Assembly (NCBI RefSeq): GCF_030815585.1
Contig: NZ_JAUSWY010000001.1
Location: 4,216,001 to 4,280,000, forward strand
Reading direction: 5' to 3'
Length of the DNA stretch: 64,000 bases
Source: Arthrobacter pascens
GTDB lineage: Bacteria; Actinomycetota; Actinomycetes; Actinomycetales; Micrococcaceae
Under the pieces are notes generated by a model. It saw only the letters and a list, made by a program, of their open reading frames with translations, made no database searches and had not been told where the DNA came from. Of this stretch, positions 45,538 to 55,712 are shown in pieces. Positions within the stretch are counted from its first letter, which is position 1, and every line of letters starts with the position of its first letter. The position numbers were made by a program, and so were the translations under genes.

Positions 45538-47928
45538 TCAGGTGCCGACGTAGGCCGCGAGGTGCTTGCCGGTAAGAGTGGGGCGCTCGGCGACAAGGTC
45601 TGCGGGTGTGCCCTCGAAGATGATCCGGCCGCCGTCGTGCCCCGCGCCGGGACCCAGGTCGATGATCCAGTCAGCATGCGCCATGACCGCCTGGTGGTGT
45701 TCGATGACGATGACTGATTTGCCGGACTCCACCAGGCGGTCGAGGAGGCCCAGCAGGTTCTGGACATCGGCGAGGTGCAGGCCGGTGGTGGGCTCGTCGA
45801 GGACGTAGACGTCGCCCCTCTCTGCCATCTGGGTGGCCAGCTTGACGCGCTGCCGCTCGCCGCCAGACAGCGTTGTGAGGGGCTGGCCGAGGGTGAGATA
45901 GCCGAGTCCGACGTCCACGAGCCGGTCGAGGATCTTGTGGGCCGCCGGCGTCCGGGCCTCACCGTCGCCAAAGAACACCTCGGCCTCGGTCATCGACATT
46001 GCCAGCACTTCGGCGATGTTGCGGCCGCCCAGCTTATATTCCAATACTGACGCCTGGAACCTCTTGCCCTCGCAGACCTCGCAGGTGGACTCGACGGTGG
46101 CCATAACGCCCAGCTCGGTGAAGATGACGCCGGCGCCGTTGCATGTGGGACATGCACCTTCTGAGTTGGAGCTGAACAGTGCCGGCTTCACGCCGTTGGC
46201 CTTCCCGAATGCCTTGCGGATCGGTTCGAGGAGGCCCGTGTACGTCGCGGGGTTGCTCCGCCGCGATCCCTTGATGGCGCCCTGGTCAATCACCACAACA
46301 CCGTCGCGGTCGGCCACCGAGCCGTGGATCAGGGAGCTCTTGCCCGAACCCGCAACACCTGTGACCACGCACAGCACGCCAAGCGGAATGTCGACGTCTA
46401 CGTCCTTGAGATTGTGCGTCGAGGCACCACGCACCTTGAGCGTGCCGGCCGGTGTACGCACCGATTCCCTGACCCTGGCCCGGTCGTCGAGGTGGCGGCC
46501 GGTGACGGTGTCGCTTTCCCGCAGCCCCTCCACGCTTCCTTCGAAGCAGACGCTGCCGCCGTCGGTGCCTGCCCCTGGGCCGAGGTCAACCACGTGGTCA
46601 GCGATGGCGATGGTCTCCGGCTTGTGCTCGACAACCAGCACGGTGTTGCCTTTGTCGCGCAGCTGCAGCAGCAACTGGTTCATCCGCTCGATGTCATGCG
46701 GGTGCAGACCGATCGTCGGCTCGTCAAAGACGTAGGTGACGTCCGTGAGGGACGAGCCCAGGTGCCGGATCATCTTGGTACGCTGGGCCTCTCCCCCGGA
46801 CAGCGTGCCCGCCGGCCGCTCCAGCGACAGGTAACCCAGCCCGATTTCGGCGAACGAGTCGAGCAGGTGCTGCAAACCTTTCAGGAGCGGCGCGACCGAA
46901 GGCGCCTTCAGCTCGCGGACCCACGCGGCAAGATCGCTGATCTGCATCTCGCAGAGGTCGGCGATGTTCTTGCCCTGGATCTTCGAGGATCTGGCCTCCG
47001 CGCTGAGCCTTGTGCCGTCGCATTCGGGGCAGGCCTGAAACGTGATGGCGCGCTCCACGAAGGCCCGGATGTGGGGCTGCATCGCCTCGACGTCCTTGGA
47101 GAGCATCGATTTCTGGATTTTCGGGATCAGGCCCTCGTAGGTGAGGTTGATGCCCTCGACCTTGATTTTGGTCGGTTCCTTGTAGAGAAGGTCGTGCAGT
47201 TCCTTCTTGGTAAACTTCGCGATCGGCTTGTCCATGTTGAAGCCGGCGCCGCTGAAGATGCGGCCGTACCAGCCGTCCATGCTGTAGCCGGGGACTGTCA
47301 GGGCGCCTTCGCCGAGCGACTTGCTGTCGTCGTACAGCGCAGAGAGGTCGAAGTCGGAGACCGAGCCCATGCCCTCGCAGCGCGGACACATGCCGCCCAG
47401 ATAGACCGCGTTTTGGACGACGCTCTTCTCGACCCTTCCGCTCTTCTCGGTGCTCATCACCCCGCTGGCCTTCCGCGTCGGGACGTTGAACGAGAATGCC
47501 GTGGGCGGGCCGACGTAGGGGGCGCCCAGCCGGCTGAAGAGGATTCGGAGCATGGCATTGGCATCGGTGGCAGTGCCCACTGTGGAGCGGGGGTTCGCGC
47601 CCATCCGCTCCTGGTCAACGATGATCGCCGTCGTCAGCCCCTCAAGGTGGTCGACCTCGGGCCGCGCCAGGTTGGGCATGAAGCCCTGTACGAATGCGCT
47701 GTAGGTTTCGTTGATCATCCGCTGCGACTCTGCAGCGATGGTGCTGAACACCAACGAACTCTTGCCCGAACCAGAGACGCCGGTGAACACGGTCAGCCGG
47801 CGCTTCGGCAGATCGACGCTGATGTCCTTGAGGTTGTTCTCACGCGCGCCCTGCACGCGGATCACATCGTGGCTGTCGGCAACGTGCAGCGCAGGCGACT
47901 GCGTGTCCGTCCTCGTGGCAGTGCTCAT
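45538..47928 (-). CDS. UvrA-like ABC ATPase (UvrA2/DrrC type)
   Basis: The 796-residue protein has two ABC ATPase halves: Walker A GVSGSGKS (50-57) and GVAGSGKS (524-531), signatures LSGGE (376-380) and a second LSGGE near 715, and zinc-finger CPRC (181-184), CPEC (300-303) and CPTC (near 578). It is about 150 residues shorter than housekeeping UvrA (~950), so it fits the UvrA2 class linked to DNA-damage or DNA-intercalating drug tolerance. It lies between dacB and the metalloprotease, which are neighbours in related genomes, so it was probably inserted. ATG 47928 has GGAGAA upstream. Confidence 0.9.
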   Translation of the reverse strand: MSTATRTDTQSPALHVADSHDVIRVQGARENNLKDISVDLPKRRLTVFTGVSGSGKSSLVFSTIAAESQRMINETYSAFVQGFMPNLARPEVDHLEGLTTAIIVDQERMGANPRSTVGTATDANAMLRILFSRLGAPYVGPPTAFSFNVPTRKASGVMSTEKSGRVEKSVVQNAVYLGGMCPRCEGMGSVSDFDLSALYDDSKSLGEGALTVPGYSMDGWYGRIFSGAGFNMDKPIAKFTKKELHDLLYKEPTKIKVEGINLTYEGLIPKIQKSMLSKDVEAMQPHIRAFVERAITFQACPECDGTRLSAEARSSKIQGKNIADLCEMQISDLAAWVRELKAPSVAPLLKGLQHLLDSFAEIGLGYLSLERPAGTLSGGEAQRTKMIRHLGSSLTDVTYVFDEPTIGLHPHDIERMNQLLLQLRDKGNTVLVVEHKPETIAIADHVVDLGPGAGTDGGSVCFEGSVEGLRESDTVTGRHLDDRARVRESVRTPAGTLKVRGASTHNLKDVDVDIPLGVLCVVTGVAGSGKSSLIHGSVADRDGVVVIDQGAIKGSRRSNPATYTGLLEPIRKAFGKANGVKPALFSSNSEGACPTCNGAGVIFTELGVMATVESTCEVCEGKRFQASVLEYKLGGRNIAEVLAMSMTEAEVFFGDGEARTPAAHKILDRLVDVGLGYLTLGQPLTTLSGGERQRVKLATQMAERGDVYVLDEPTTGLHLADVQNLLGLLDRLVESGKSVIVIEHHQAVMAHADWIIDLGPGAGHDGGRIIFEGTPADLVAERPTLTGKHLAAYVGT

Positions 47929-48312
47929 CGTTTCTCCATCCGTTAGGCGGGCCGGCCTTCGCGGTTTCCATCGGCGTTGCCGGGCTCGATGTGACCAGCT
48001 TAGAGCAGTGTTCGTCTGGTTATCCTTCGCCGGAACGGCCGCGGCAAAGGTCACCTTCGGTGTGCTGGCCGGATTTGTCAACGGATTTGGCGTGCCCTCT
48101 CAGGCCCCGGCTGGTGGTGGCCGGGCAAGCGGCCTGCCGTCTAGCCCGTTCAGCCCGAGTAGGAACTTGCGGTCCCTCCCTGGAGCCGACGGCGGGGAGT
48201 TGCCCGGGTAGGGTGGTGCCTGCGGCAAAACCTAGGGTTCGGCTTCTGTCATCCGGCGCTGGGAACCCCTGATCTCGATCGCAGTTTTGGTGCCAATCGA
48301 ACGGAGCTAACG
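47929..48312. other. Divergent promoter region
   Basis: About 380 nt between the UvrA-like gene and the membrane protein gene on the other strand; the minus-strand frame stays open to 48081 but the extra residues look non-coding. No clear operator was seen. Confidence 0.35.
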
Positions 48313-48891
48313 GTGGTCCTGGCTGTAATCATTGCTTGCGAGATCGGCTTTTGGGTTGCTGTCCTGGGCGGACTGGCGGCCCGGTATCTTCTTGGTTCCC
48401 GGCACGTCGGCACAGCCCTCTTGGTTTGCGCTCCGCTCATTGACGTTGTGCTCTTGGGTGCGGTCACCGCTCACTTGGCAACTGGGGCCACGGCCTCGTG
48501 GCACCACGGGCTGGCTGCCCTCTATATAGGATTCTCCGTGACCTACGGCCACCGCATGATTGCTTGGGCAGACGACCGTTTCTCGCGTCGCTTCGCCGGC
48601 GGATCGCTGCCGGTGAAGCCAACCGGAGCGCAGTATACGAAGCAGTGCTGGACCGATGTTATTCGGACCATGGTCGCCGCGATCATTGCTGCCGGAATCA
48701 TCGCGGCAATCACATGGTGGATAGGTAACTCCGCCCGCACCGAAGCGCTCACCGGCTGGTACGGCGTTCTCGGCATCATTGTGGCGATCGAGTTAATCTG
48801 GGCAGCCAGCTTCAGCATCTGGCCGCGAAAATCAGTGGAGTCGCCGGCGCGAGGCAAGAGTGCCGGCCAACCGGCCGAAGCTCGGGAATAG
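48313..48891 (+). CDS. Integral membrane protein, unknown
   Basis: The 192-residue protein has about five membrane helices, starting with LAVIIACEIGFWVAVLGGLAA, and a Ser/Ala-rich cytosolic tail. It has a basic loop (HRMIAWADDRFSRRFAGG) near the middle. The GTG at 48313 has CGGAG 8 nt upstream. It is unrelated to any family I recognise and lies in the dacB-side insert with two small ORFs. Confidence 0.7.
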   Translation: MVLAVIIACEIGFWVAVLGGLAARYLLGSRHVGTALLVCAPLIDVVLLGAVTAHLATGATASWHHGLAALYIGFSVTYGHRMIAWADDRFSRRFAGGSLPVKPTGAQYTKQCWTDVIRTMVAAIIAAGIIAAITWWIGNSARTEALTGWYGVLGIIVAIELIWAASFSIWPRKSVESPARGKSAGQPAEARE

Positions 48892-48984
48892 ACCCTTGAT
48901 GCGCTCCTTAGCGGGTAGTTTCGAGCCCCATGAGCACAGGAAAAGGTCTTCAGACGGCCACGTGCGGTGGGCAGGATCCGGGTT

Positions 48985-48990
48985 TACCGT
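48985..48990 (+). promoter_or_regulatory. -10 box of small membrane protein gene
   Basis: TACCGT lies exactly 6 nt before the ATG at 48997, the same geometry as the hydrolase genes. Confidence 0.6.
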
Positions 48991-48996
48991 GGATAA

Positions 48997-49224
48997 ATGG
49001 ATTACCTGAGAGGTCCTTTGTATCTGGACGTCGCTTCGAAGGGTCTGTGCCTGGCCGGCGTCGTGATGATGATTTTCGGGCAGGGCGGATGGTTTGCTGC
49101 CGGGGTAGTCGCCGTGGTGATTGGCGTGCTGTTGGGCGCGTGGTCCATGGTTGCCGTCCGACGAATGCGGCGAAAGGGGACAGACCCACAGCCGGAGCAC
49201 AGGATGCCGAAAGCAGGGACCTAA
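48997..49224 (+). CDS. Small membrane protein, 75 residues
   Basis: The 75-residue ORF has two predicted membrane helices (GLCLAGVVMMIFGQGG and AAGVVAVVIGVLLGAWSM) with a short Gly-rich turn, and a basic tail. The ATG has TACCGT 6 nt upstream and no Shine-Dalgarno sequence, indicating a leaderless mRNA. I recognise no family. Confidence 0.65.
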   Translation: MDYLRGPLYLDVASKGLCLAGVVMMIFGQGGWFAAGVVAVVIGVLLGAWSMVAVRRMRRKGTDPQPEHRMPKAGT

Positions 49225-49286
49225 ACCAGGCGGGCACCGTGGTGTTAAGAGGCACCTGCTTCACAAGCCACCCTGAGGAGGACCCG

Positions 49287-49499
49287 ATGATTCCCTACCG
49301 TCCCGTTGCGCCGCTGACCGTTGGACCCGGGAAGGGTTGGAAGTCGGTGCTCGCCGCCGTCGTCATGGCAGCCCTGCTGGGAACGACGGCCACCGCCGCT
49401 GTCGCTGCGGAGGCTGGGACCCCCGCGGCGGCCGCTTCGTCCACCACTGCCGAAGATCCGGCGGCCAAGGGTGCCGACCGGGATCCCGCCGTTTCCTAG
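49287..49499 (+). CDS. Small secreted or membrane-anchored protein
   Basis: The 70-residue ORF has a signal-peptide-like N-terminus (WKSVLAAVVMAALLGTTATAAVAA, cleavage possible after AVAA) followed by ~25 Ala/Thr/Asp-rich residues. GAGGAGG lies 6-7 nt before ATG 49287, the strongest ribosome binding site nearby. It overlaps the dacB stop by 4 nt. A function is not evident; it may be a small exported peptide. Confidence 0.55.
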   Translation: MIPYRPVAPLTVGPGKGWKSVLAAVVMAALLGTTATAAVAAEAGTPAAAASSTTAEDPAAKGADRDPAVS

Positions 49500-51010
49500 C
49501 TGCAGCCGCAGGCCGCGAGCGCGGTGGCGGCTCGGTCCAGGGCCTCCTTGTTGCCGTCTGCTCCGGGCCTGAGGCCGTTGCCGATGAAGGAGAAGACCAG
49601 CAGGCGGCCGTCCGCGTCCACCACGTAGCCGCTGAGCGCGATCACCGAGTTCAGAGTCCCTGTCTTGGCCCGCACCAGACCGGCACCGCCAGACGTTGAA
49701 TCGTCCCCGTACCGCGTGTCCAGGGTTCCGGTGAGGCCAGCCACCGGAAAGCCGGCCAGAGCAGCGCGGAGCCGGGTGTCCGTGCCTGAGGTGATGGCGC
49801 GCACCACTTCCGCGAACTGCCGTGCCGAGACCTGGTTGTCCAGCGCCAGCCCGCACACATCCGCGAGCCTCATGGTGTCCGTGGGAATGCCCAGCTCTGT
49901 GAGCTGGGCACGCACCGTGGCGGTGGCGGCATCGTTGGTGGCCGGCTGACCCGTGGCCGCGGCAGCCATCCGTCCCAAGACCTCGGCCAGGTAGTTGTCC
50001 GAAGTCTGCAGCATCAGGTCAACCTGTTGGCTCACCGTCGCGGACTGCACTTCGGCCAGGACTACAGGCCGGGCGGCAACCGCTTCTGGAGGCCCTGAAT
50101 CTGCAGCCCTGGACGCGGTGAAACGTTCGACGCCGGCTTTTACCGTCAGGCCCGCGGCGGCACCCGCCGTCTTGAGCTGGACCGCAAAGGCCTCTGCGGC
50201 GGAAACCGCGGAATCCTGCGGGCGGGGACCGGTGGTTACGGCGGGGTCAAAGCGGGCAGAGTTCAGTGCGAGCGGATACAGCGGTGCCATTTCCCCGGCT
50301 TCCACATCCCCTTGCGCCCAGGCCGGGTTCAGGGCCGGTCCGCTGAAGAGCGAATCGTCCACCAGGACCGTCACCTCCCCGGCGGTTCCGTTCTGCTTCA
50401 GTGCGGCCACGGTGGATGCGGCCAGCGTAGCGAGTCCCGCGTGGCCCATCACCTGGTCCACCGCCGACTCACCGGCACGCAGAAGGACGTCGCCGCCGCC
50501 CGTGAGCACCACCTGCCCGGCCGAGGGACCGGCCACGACCTTGGTGCTGAACCGCCGCTCTGGCCCGATGGCCCGCAAGGCGGCGACGGCGGTGAGCAGC
50601 TTCATGTTGGAGGCCGGGATTCTGTTGTCAGAACCGCCGCGGTCAAACAGGACCTGGCCGGTGAGCGCGTCCTGGACCAGCCCCGTAAAGTTGCCGCCGC
50701 CGTCGGCCTTTAACAGTGGCTCCACCTGCGCCGTGACGGCGGACGCGAGCGGAACTGGCGCTGAATCCTGCAGCGGGGGCAAGCCCTGCCGGGGGGAAAG
50801 AGTCGCAGGGACCTGCTGCCACGAGGGAGGGCCGGGGGTGGCGGCAGGCTGTTCCGGGCCCATGAAGGCCGGCGCGACCACCAGGGCCGCTGGGATGGCG
50901 AGGGCCACGATCAGCACCAGCAGCAGAGCCACTGGCCATGCCTGCCGCAGGCGACTGACCAGGCGCCGGAGCGCTTTCGGGACAGCCCCCGGGCCGGATG
51001 TTTCGTTCAT
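49496..51010 (-). CDS. dacB: D-alanyl-D-alanine carboxypeptidase/endopeptidase (PBP4)
   Basis: The 504-residue DacB trims peptidoglycan cross-links. It has an N-terminal membrane helix (about 27-47), SxxK nucleophile motif SNMK (134-137), the SDN motif (about 335) and KTG motif near 450, in the order of class C penicillin-binding proteins, with the inserted domain between SxxK and SxN. The ATG at 51010 follows CAGGACTTGAGGACCAG. It normally precedes the metalloprotease gene; here an insert separates them. Confidence 0.94.
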   Translation of the reverse strand: MNETSGPGAVPKALRRLVSRLRQAWPVALLLVLIVALAIPAALVVAPAFMGPEQPAATPGPPSWQQVPATLSPRQGLPPLQDSAPVPLASAVTAQVEPLLKADGGGNFTGLVQDALTGQVLFDRGGSDNRIPASNMKLLTAVAALRAIGPERRFSTKVVAGPSAGQVVLTGGGDVLLRAGESAVDQVMGHAGLATLAASTVAALKQNGTAGEVTVLVDDSLFSGPALNPAWAQGDVEAGEMAPLYPLALNSARFDPAVTTGPRPQDSAVSAAEAFAVQLKTAGAAAGLTVKAGVERFTASRAADSGPPEAVAARPVVLAEVQSATVSQQVDLMLQTSDNYLAEVLGRMAAAATGQPATNDAATATVRAQLTELGIPTDTMRLADVCGLALDNQVSARQFAEVVRAITSGTDTRLRAALAGFPVAGLTGTLDTRYGDDSTSGGAGLVRAKTGTLNSVIALSGYVVDADGRLLVFSFIGNGLRPGADGNKEALDRAATALAACGCS

Positions 51011-51160
51011 GTGGTGCTGGTCCTCAAGTCCTGAAATTCCCCACAGTTCCTGAAACTTGGGCCTCTCGCTATATCCTCAATAGTAGTCGGCGGCACCGAC
51101 ACTCCATTTGTTGAACGTCACCTGTGCCGCGAACCCCCTGCAATTGCCGAGGAGCATTCC

Positions 51161-51649
51161 ATGAAGCATGACGTCACCATCGAGATCCCCAAGGGGTCCC
51201 GCGTCAAGTACGAAGTCGACCACGAGACCGGCCGCGTCCGCCTGGACCGCGTCCTCTTCACCTCCATGCAGTACCCCACACACTACGGATTTTTCGAGAA
51301 CACGCTGGGCGAAGACGGCGACCCGCTGGATGCACTGGTGCTCCTGCAGGACTTCGATCTGCACCCCGGCGTCATTGTGGAGTCCCGCCCCATCGGCGTC
51401 TTCAACATGACCGACGACGGCGGCGGAGACGCCAAGGTCCTCTGCGTCCCGGTTGACGCCCGCTTTGACCACATCCAGGAAGTCACCGATGTCAGCGAAT
51501 TCCTGATTAAGGAAATCGAGCACTTCTTCACCCGCTACAAGGACCTGGAGCCGGGCAAGTGGGTCAAGGCCGAAGGCTGGGGCGACCGCGCCGCCGCCGA
51601 GGCCGAGCTGGAAGCGTCCATCAAGCGTTACGTCCCGGCAGCGCACTAA
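51161..51649 (+). CDS. ppa: Inorganic pyrophosphatase
   Basis: The 162-residue enzyme hydrolyses pyrophosphate. It has the family I metal site ([12 protein letters not shown], residues 45-56) and the early [13 protein letters not shown] segment. It is divergent from dacB. ATG has GAGGAG 7-8 nt upstream. Confidence 0.96.
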   Translation: MKHDVTIEIPKGSRVKYEVDHETGRVRLDRVLFTSMQYPTHYGFFENTLGEDGDPLDALVLLQDFDLHPGVIVESRPIGVFNMTDDGGGDAKVLCVPVDARFDHIQEVTDVSEFLIKEIEHFFTRYKDLEPGKWVKAEGWGDRAAAEAELEASIKRYVPAAH

Positions 51650-51660
51650 CAACTAACCAT

Positions 51661-51705
51661 CGACGGCGGTTGGTACGGTCCCTTCGACCGCGCCAACCGC
51701 CGTCG
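51661..51705 (+). terminator. ppa terminator
   Basis: CGACGGCGGTTGG (51661-51673) pairs perfectly with CCAACCGCCGTCG (51693-51705), 13 bp with a 19-nt loop, followed by TTTTT at 51717-51721. Confidence 0.75.
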
Positions 51706-51719
51706 TCATCTGCGAGTTT

Positions 51720-51770
51720 TTGTCCAGATATCGGGCTTTCCGCAGCACTAAAGTCCGATAACCTGGACAA
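51720..51770. repeat. Inverted repeat, 31-nt spacer, upstream of carboxylesterase
   Basis: TTGTCCAGAT (51720-51729) and ACCTGGACAA (51761-51770; 8 of 10 positions of the reverse complement) are separated by 31 nt, and the right arm ends 33 nt before the GTG at 51804. All three values are identical to the site at 9470-9520. Confidence 0.7.
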
Positions 51771-51803
51771 AGACTCCGAAGGAAACTGTGGAGTCGTTGC
51801 CCC

Positions 51804-53129
51804 GTGAGTTCCGAACCTTCGTTTGAACCGCCCTGCGGTCCGGTCACCGGCTGGCGGGACGGTGACGTGGTGCGCGCAACGGGAATCCCGTATGCCACTG
51901 CCGGCCGCTTCCAACCCCCGGTGAGTGCACCGGCCTGGACCTCGGTTTTTGCCGCGACATCACCCTCCCCGGCCTGTCCACAGGGCCCGGTGCCCTTCCT
52001 GGACGACATCCTGGGCACCCGGTACGGCGAGCTCCCCGGAAGTGAGGACTGCCAGTGCCTTTCGATCACTGTGCCGGGCGACCTTACCGACGGCGAGCTG
52101 GTCCCGGTGATGGTGTGGCTGCACGGCGGTTCGTATACTTCGGGTTCCGGGGACCTGGCGATCTTTGACCCCAAGGCCCTTGTTGCCGAGAACCGGGTCA
52201 TCGTCGTCTCCGTAACGTACCGCCTGGGCTTGTTCGGATATTTGGCAACAGGCACGGGCCGTCCCGCGAACCTCGGTCTCCTGGACCAGCTCGAAGCGTT
52301 CCGTTGGGTGCAGCGCAATATCGCCGCCTTCGGGGGCGACCCGGAACGCGTCACCGCTTTCGGGCAGTCCGCAGGAGGCGACGCGGTAGCCCACCTCATG
52401 GCGACTCCGGAAGCGCCCACCTTGTTCCAGCGGGCCATCATCCAGAGCGCACCGCTGGGCATCACCCGCGGCCGGGAGCGAATGAGCCGCGCCATGGGGA
52501 TCGCGGCGGAGGCCGTCACGGAGAACACCCCTGCTATGGACGTCGTGGCTATTGAGGACCGCGTTTCCCAGGTGGCGCGGAAATACGGGCTAATGGCGGC
52601 CATGCCGTTCGGTACCCAATACGGGCACGCCCCGTTGCCGCCGGAAACCGGGGTTGAGTCGGCATGGAACACAACAGCTCCTGACATCGAGGTGCTGATC
52701 GGGCACACGTCTGAAGAGGCACGCCTGTTCCTGCCACGCAGCCCCCTGGTCAGCCTGCTGGGCAAAGTCCCGGTTCTCGGCAGTGCGGCCGTCAGGATGA
52801 TCAGCTGGGTGGTGACGGAAGCGGTGTATGGCAGGGCAGCCCGGAAGTTCGCACGCCGCCACGCCCGCGCCGGCGGCAAGGCCCACAGCTACGTACTCTC
52901 CTGGGGAGCACCCGGCAACTACTACGGCGCCGCCCACACCGTGGACCTGCCGCTGCTGTTTGGAAACCAGAAGACCTGGGCAGCTGCCGGGCTTCTCGAC
53001 GGCGCCACCTGGGAAGAGATCAACGACGTCGGACGGGCGCTGCGTGGGCTGTGGGCATCTTTTGCCCGCGGGAACGGCCTGGGCGATAGCGGCGGCATCC
53101 CCCGCGCGTTTCACTACCGCTCGGCGTAG
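51804..53129 (+). CDS. Type B carboxylesterase
   Basis: The 441-residue protein belongs to the PnbA/cholinesterase-like family. The oxyanion [11 protein letters not shown] near residues 112-122 and nucleophile elbow AFGQSAGG (Ser near 191) are clear. The N-terminus has no signal peptide. It hydrolyses short-chain or aryl esters. GTG 51804 is preceded by a weak ribosome binding site. It overlaps the convergent phosphoketolase gene by 16 nt. Confidence 0.92.
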   Translation: MSSEPSFEPPCGPVTGWRDGDVVRATGIPYATAGRFQPPVSAPAWTSVFAATSPSPACPQGPVPFLDDILGTRYGELPGSEDCQCLSITVPGDLTDGELVPVMVWLHGGSYTSGSGDLAIFDPKALVAENRVIVVSVTYRLGLFGYLATGTGRPANLGLLDQLEAFRWVQRNIAAFGGDPERVTAFGQSAGGDAVAHLMATPEAPTLFQRAIIQSAPLGITRGRERMSRAMGIAAEAVTENTPAMDVVAIEDRVSQVARKYGLMAAMPFGTQYGHAPLPPETGVESAWNTTAPDIEVLIGHTSEEARLFLPRSPLVSLLGKVPVLGSAAVRMISWVVTEAVYGRAARKFARRHARAGGKAHSYVLSWGAPGNYYGAAHTVDLPLLFGNQKTWAAAGLLDGATWEEINDVGRALRGLWASFARGNGLGDSGGIPRAFHYRSA

Positions 53130-55516
53130 GCGCCGAGCGACCAGTTCCGGATTTCCTCCGGATCCTCGCCGTGGGTCCGGGTGTGTTCGCGGGCTAGAAT
53201 TTGCCGGTCCTGCAGGGCTTGGCGCAGCAGCGAGTGCTTTTCGGCCAGGCCCGGCACCCGGTCAATGGCATCGATGGCCAGCTGGAAGCGGTCGATGCCA
53301 TTGAGCATGGCCATGTCGAACGGCGTGGTGGTGGTCCCCTCCTCCTTGTAGCCGCGTACGTGCAGTCCCTCCTGGTTGGTACGGCGGTAAGCCAGCCGGT
53401 GGATCAGCGCCGGATAGCCGTGGTACGCGAAAATGATCGGCTTGTCCGCGGTGAATATCCCGTCAAAGTCCCGCTTCGGGAGTCCATGCGGATGCTCACT
53501 CGAATCCTGGAGCCGCATCAGGTCCACCACGTTGACCACCCGGATCTTCAGGCCCGGAGCCCCCTCCCTGAGCAGTTCGGCCGCTGCCACCGTCTCCACG
53601 GTGGGGACATCGCCGGCGCAGGCCAGCACAACGTCTGGCTCCTCCCCCGGCACCTCCGAACCCGCGAACTCCCAGATGCCCAGACCTCGCCGGCAGTGGT
53701 GCGCCGCGTCTGCAGGTCCAAGCCAGGTAGGCGAGGGCTGTTTGCCGCTGACCACGATGTTCACGTAGTCCGTTGATGCCAGGCAGTGTTCCATGACGGA
53801 AAGCAGGGTGTTCACGTCCGGCGGCAGGTATACCCGGATGACCTCGGCCTTCTTGTTGATCGCGTGGTCGATGAAGCCCGGATCCTGATGCGAAAAGCCG
53901 TTGTGGTCCTGCTGCCAGACGTGGGAGGACAGCAGGTAGTTCAGGGAGGCCACGGGCTGGCGCCAGTGGAGTTTCCGATGGACCTTCAGCCACTTTGCGT
54001 GTTGGTTGAACATCGAGTCAACGATGTGGATGAAGGCCTCGTAGCAGCTGAACACGCCATGCCGGCCCGTCAGGAGGTAGCCCTCCAGCCAGCCTTGGCA
54101 CAGGTGCTCGCTAAGCACCTCCAGGACCCGGCCGGAGCGGGCAAGGTGCTCGTCGGCGTCGTCGATCCGATACTGCCACACCTTGTCGGTGACCTCGTAG
54201 ACGTTCTGGAGCCGGTTGGATGCCGTTTCGTCGGGGCCGAAGAGGCGGAACGTCTCCATGTTCAGCGAGATGACGTCGCGCATCCAGGAGCCCAGCGTGA
54301 TCATGGGGCTGACCCGCTCGGTTCCTGGCTCCGCCACGTCCACCGCGTGTTCGGCGTAGGCCGGCAGCTCCAGCGCACGGCGCAGCAGCCCGCCGTTGGC
54401 GTGCGGCGTGGCGCTCATGCGGAAGTTCCCGGTGGGTGCGGTCTCCGCGATGTCAGGCCGGAGCCGGCCGTCGCCGTCGAACAATTCCTCCGGCCGGTAC
54501 GACAGCAGCCACTCCTCCAACTGCTGCAGGTGCTCAGTGTTGGTGCGGACTTCGGCCAGCGGAACCTGGTGGCTCCGCCACGTGCCCTCCACCTGCTGTC
54601 CGTCCACCGTTCGCGGGCCTGTCCAGCCCTTGGGTGAGCGCAGCACAATCATGGGCCACCGCGGTGCGCCGTCCGCTTCGTGGCCGTCTTCCTTGCCGGG
54701 AGCGCGGCGTGAGTCCTGGATGGCGCGGATTCCGGCCACGCAGTCTTCGAGCGCCGCGGCAAAGTCGCGGTGCGCGTGGGCAGTGTCGTCCGGATCCGAG
54801 ACCGTCACAAAGTAGGGTTCGTGTCCGTAGCCGCGCAGGAGCTGCTCCAGCTGCTCCTCCGGCATGCGCGCCAGGATGGTGGGGTTGGCGATCTTGTAGC
54901 CGTTCAGGTGCAGGATGGGCAGCACGGCGCCGTCCGCTGCGGGGTCCACGAAGTTATGCGAATGCCAGCTCGCCGCCAGCGGTCCGGTTTCCGCTTCACC
55001 GTCTCCGATCACGACGGCTGTGATCAGCTGGGGATTGTCGAACACCGAACCGTACGCGTGTGCCAGCGCGTAGCCCAGCTCGCCGCCTTCGCTGATGGAT
55101 CCAGGGGTCTCCGGCGCAGCATGGCTGGGGATGCCGCCCGGGTACGAAAACTGCCGGAACAGTTCAGCCATCCCGGCCTCATCATTGCGTACGTGGCCGT
55201 AGATTTCGGAGTAGGTCCCCTCCAGCCAGGCGTTGGCCACCACCGCGGGTCCGCCGTGGCCGGGCCCCGCGACAAAGAGCATTTCGTGGGAGTCCCTGCG
55301 GATCAGCCGGTTCAGGTGGGCGTAAACAAAGTTCAGCCCGGGGGTGGTGCCCCAATGCCCCAGGAGGCGGGATTTGGTGTCCTCGGCGGTCAGCGGTTTC
55401 CGCAGCAGCGCGTTGGAGCGCAGGTATATCTGCCCTACGGAAAGGTAGTTTGCTGCCCGCCACCAACGGTCCACGTGTTCCAGTTCGTCCTGCCCCATGC
55501 TGCCGGCCATAACCAT
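53114..55516 (-). CDS. xfp: Phosphoketolase (xylulose-5-P/fructose-6-P)
   Basis: The 800-residue enzyme splits xylulose-5-P or fructose-6-P with phosphate into acetyl-P and a sugar phosphate, using thiamine diphosphate. The ThDP motif GDGEAETGP lies near residues 150-158, and GPGHGG and NGYKI are also conserved. It fits a bypass of lower glycolysis for growth on pentoses or fructose, and could complement the fructan locus, though they are not linked. Start 55516 is preferred; the ATG at 55510 (GAGG 8 nt upstream) is nearly as good. Confidence 0.93.
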   Translation of the reverse strand: MVMAGSMGQDELEHVDRWWRAANYLSVGQIYLRSNALLRKPLTAEDTKSRLLGHWGTTPGLNFVYAHLNRLIRRDSHEMLFVAGPGHGGPAVVANAWLEGTYSEIYGHVRNDEAGMAELFRQFSYPGGIPSHAAPETPGSISEGGELGYALAHAYGSVFDNPQLITAVVIGDGEAETGPLAASWHSHNFVDPAADGAVLPILHLNGYKIANPTILARMPEEQLEQLLRGYGHEPYFVTVSDPDDTAHAHRDFAAALEDCVAGIRAIQDSRRAPGKEDGHEADGAPRWPMIVLRSPKGWTGPRTVDGQQVEGTWRSHQVPLAEVRTNTEHLQQLEEWLLSYRPEELFDGDGRLRPDIAETAPTGNFRMSATPHANGGLLRRALELPAYAEHAVDVAEPGTERVSPMITLGSWMRDVISLNMETFRLFGPDETASNRLQNVYEVTDKVWQYRIDDADEHLARSGRVLEVLSEHLCQGWLEGYLLTGRHGVFSCYEAFIHIVDSMFNQHAKWLKVHRKLHWRQPVASLNYLLSSHVWQQDHNGFSHQDPGFIDHAINKKAEVIRVYLPPDVNTLLSVMEHCLASTDYVNIVVSGKQPSPTWLGPADAAHHCRRGLGIWEFAGSEVPGEEPDVVLACAGDVPTVETVAAAELLREGAPGLKIRVVNVVDLMRLQDSSEHPHGLPKRDFDGIFTADKPIIFAYHGYPALIHRLAYRRTNQEGLHVRGYKEEGTTTTPFDMAMLNGIDRFQLAIDAIDRVPGLAEKHSLLRQALQDRQILAREHTRTHGEDPEEIRNWSLGAYAER

Positions 55517-55712
55517 CCTCACGTTGCTCCTGCCGCATCCAGCAGCCGATCCTCCATCGCAACATCTGCAGCGCGCGGGCACAACCCTTGGACGGGCCGT
55601 GTTGTGTCCTTTGCCCCCGAACCGCGTTGTGATGATCCTCCCGGGCTGCGTTTGCCTGGGGCCGCCATCCGCCCTTGCCCCGAGACTACCTACGGGTATT
55701 CTTTGATCCACA
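55517..55712. other. Divergent region xfp / SatD-like gene
   Basis: 196 nt with a plus-strand -10-like TATTCT (about 55696-55701) 10 nt upstream of ATG 55713. No other signal seen. Confidence 0.35.

Noticed and set aside
46324..47946. 540-codon plus-strand frame over the UvrA-like gene
   Set aside because: Antisense shadow without a ribosome binding site or family motif.
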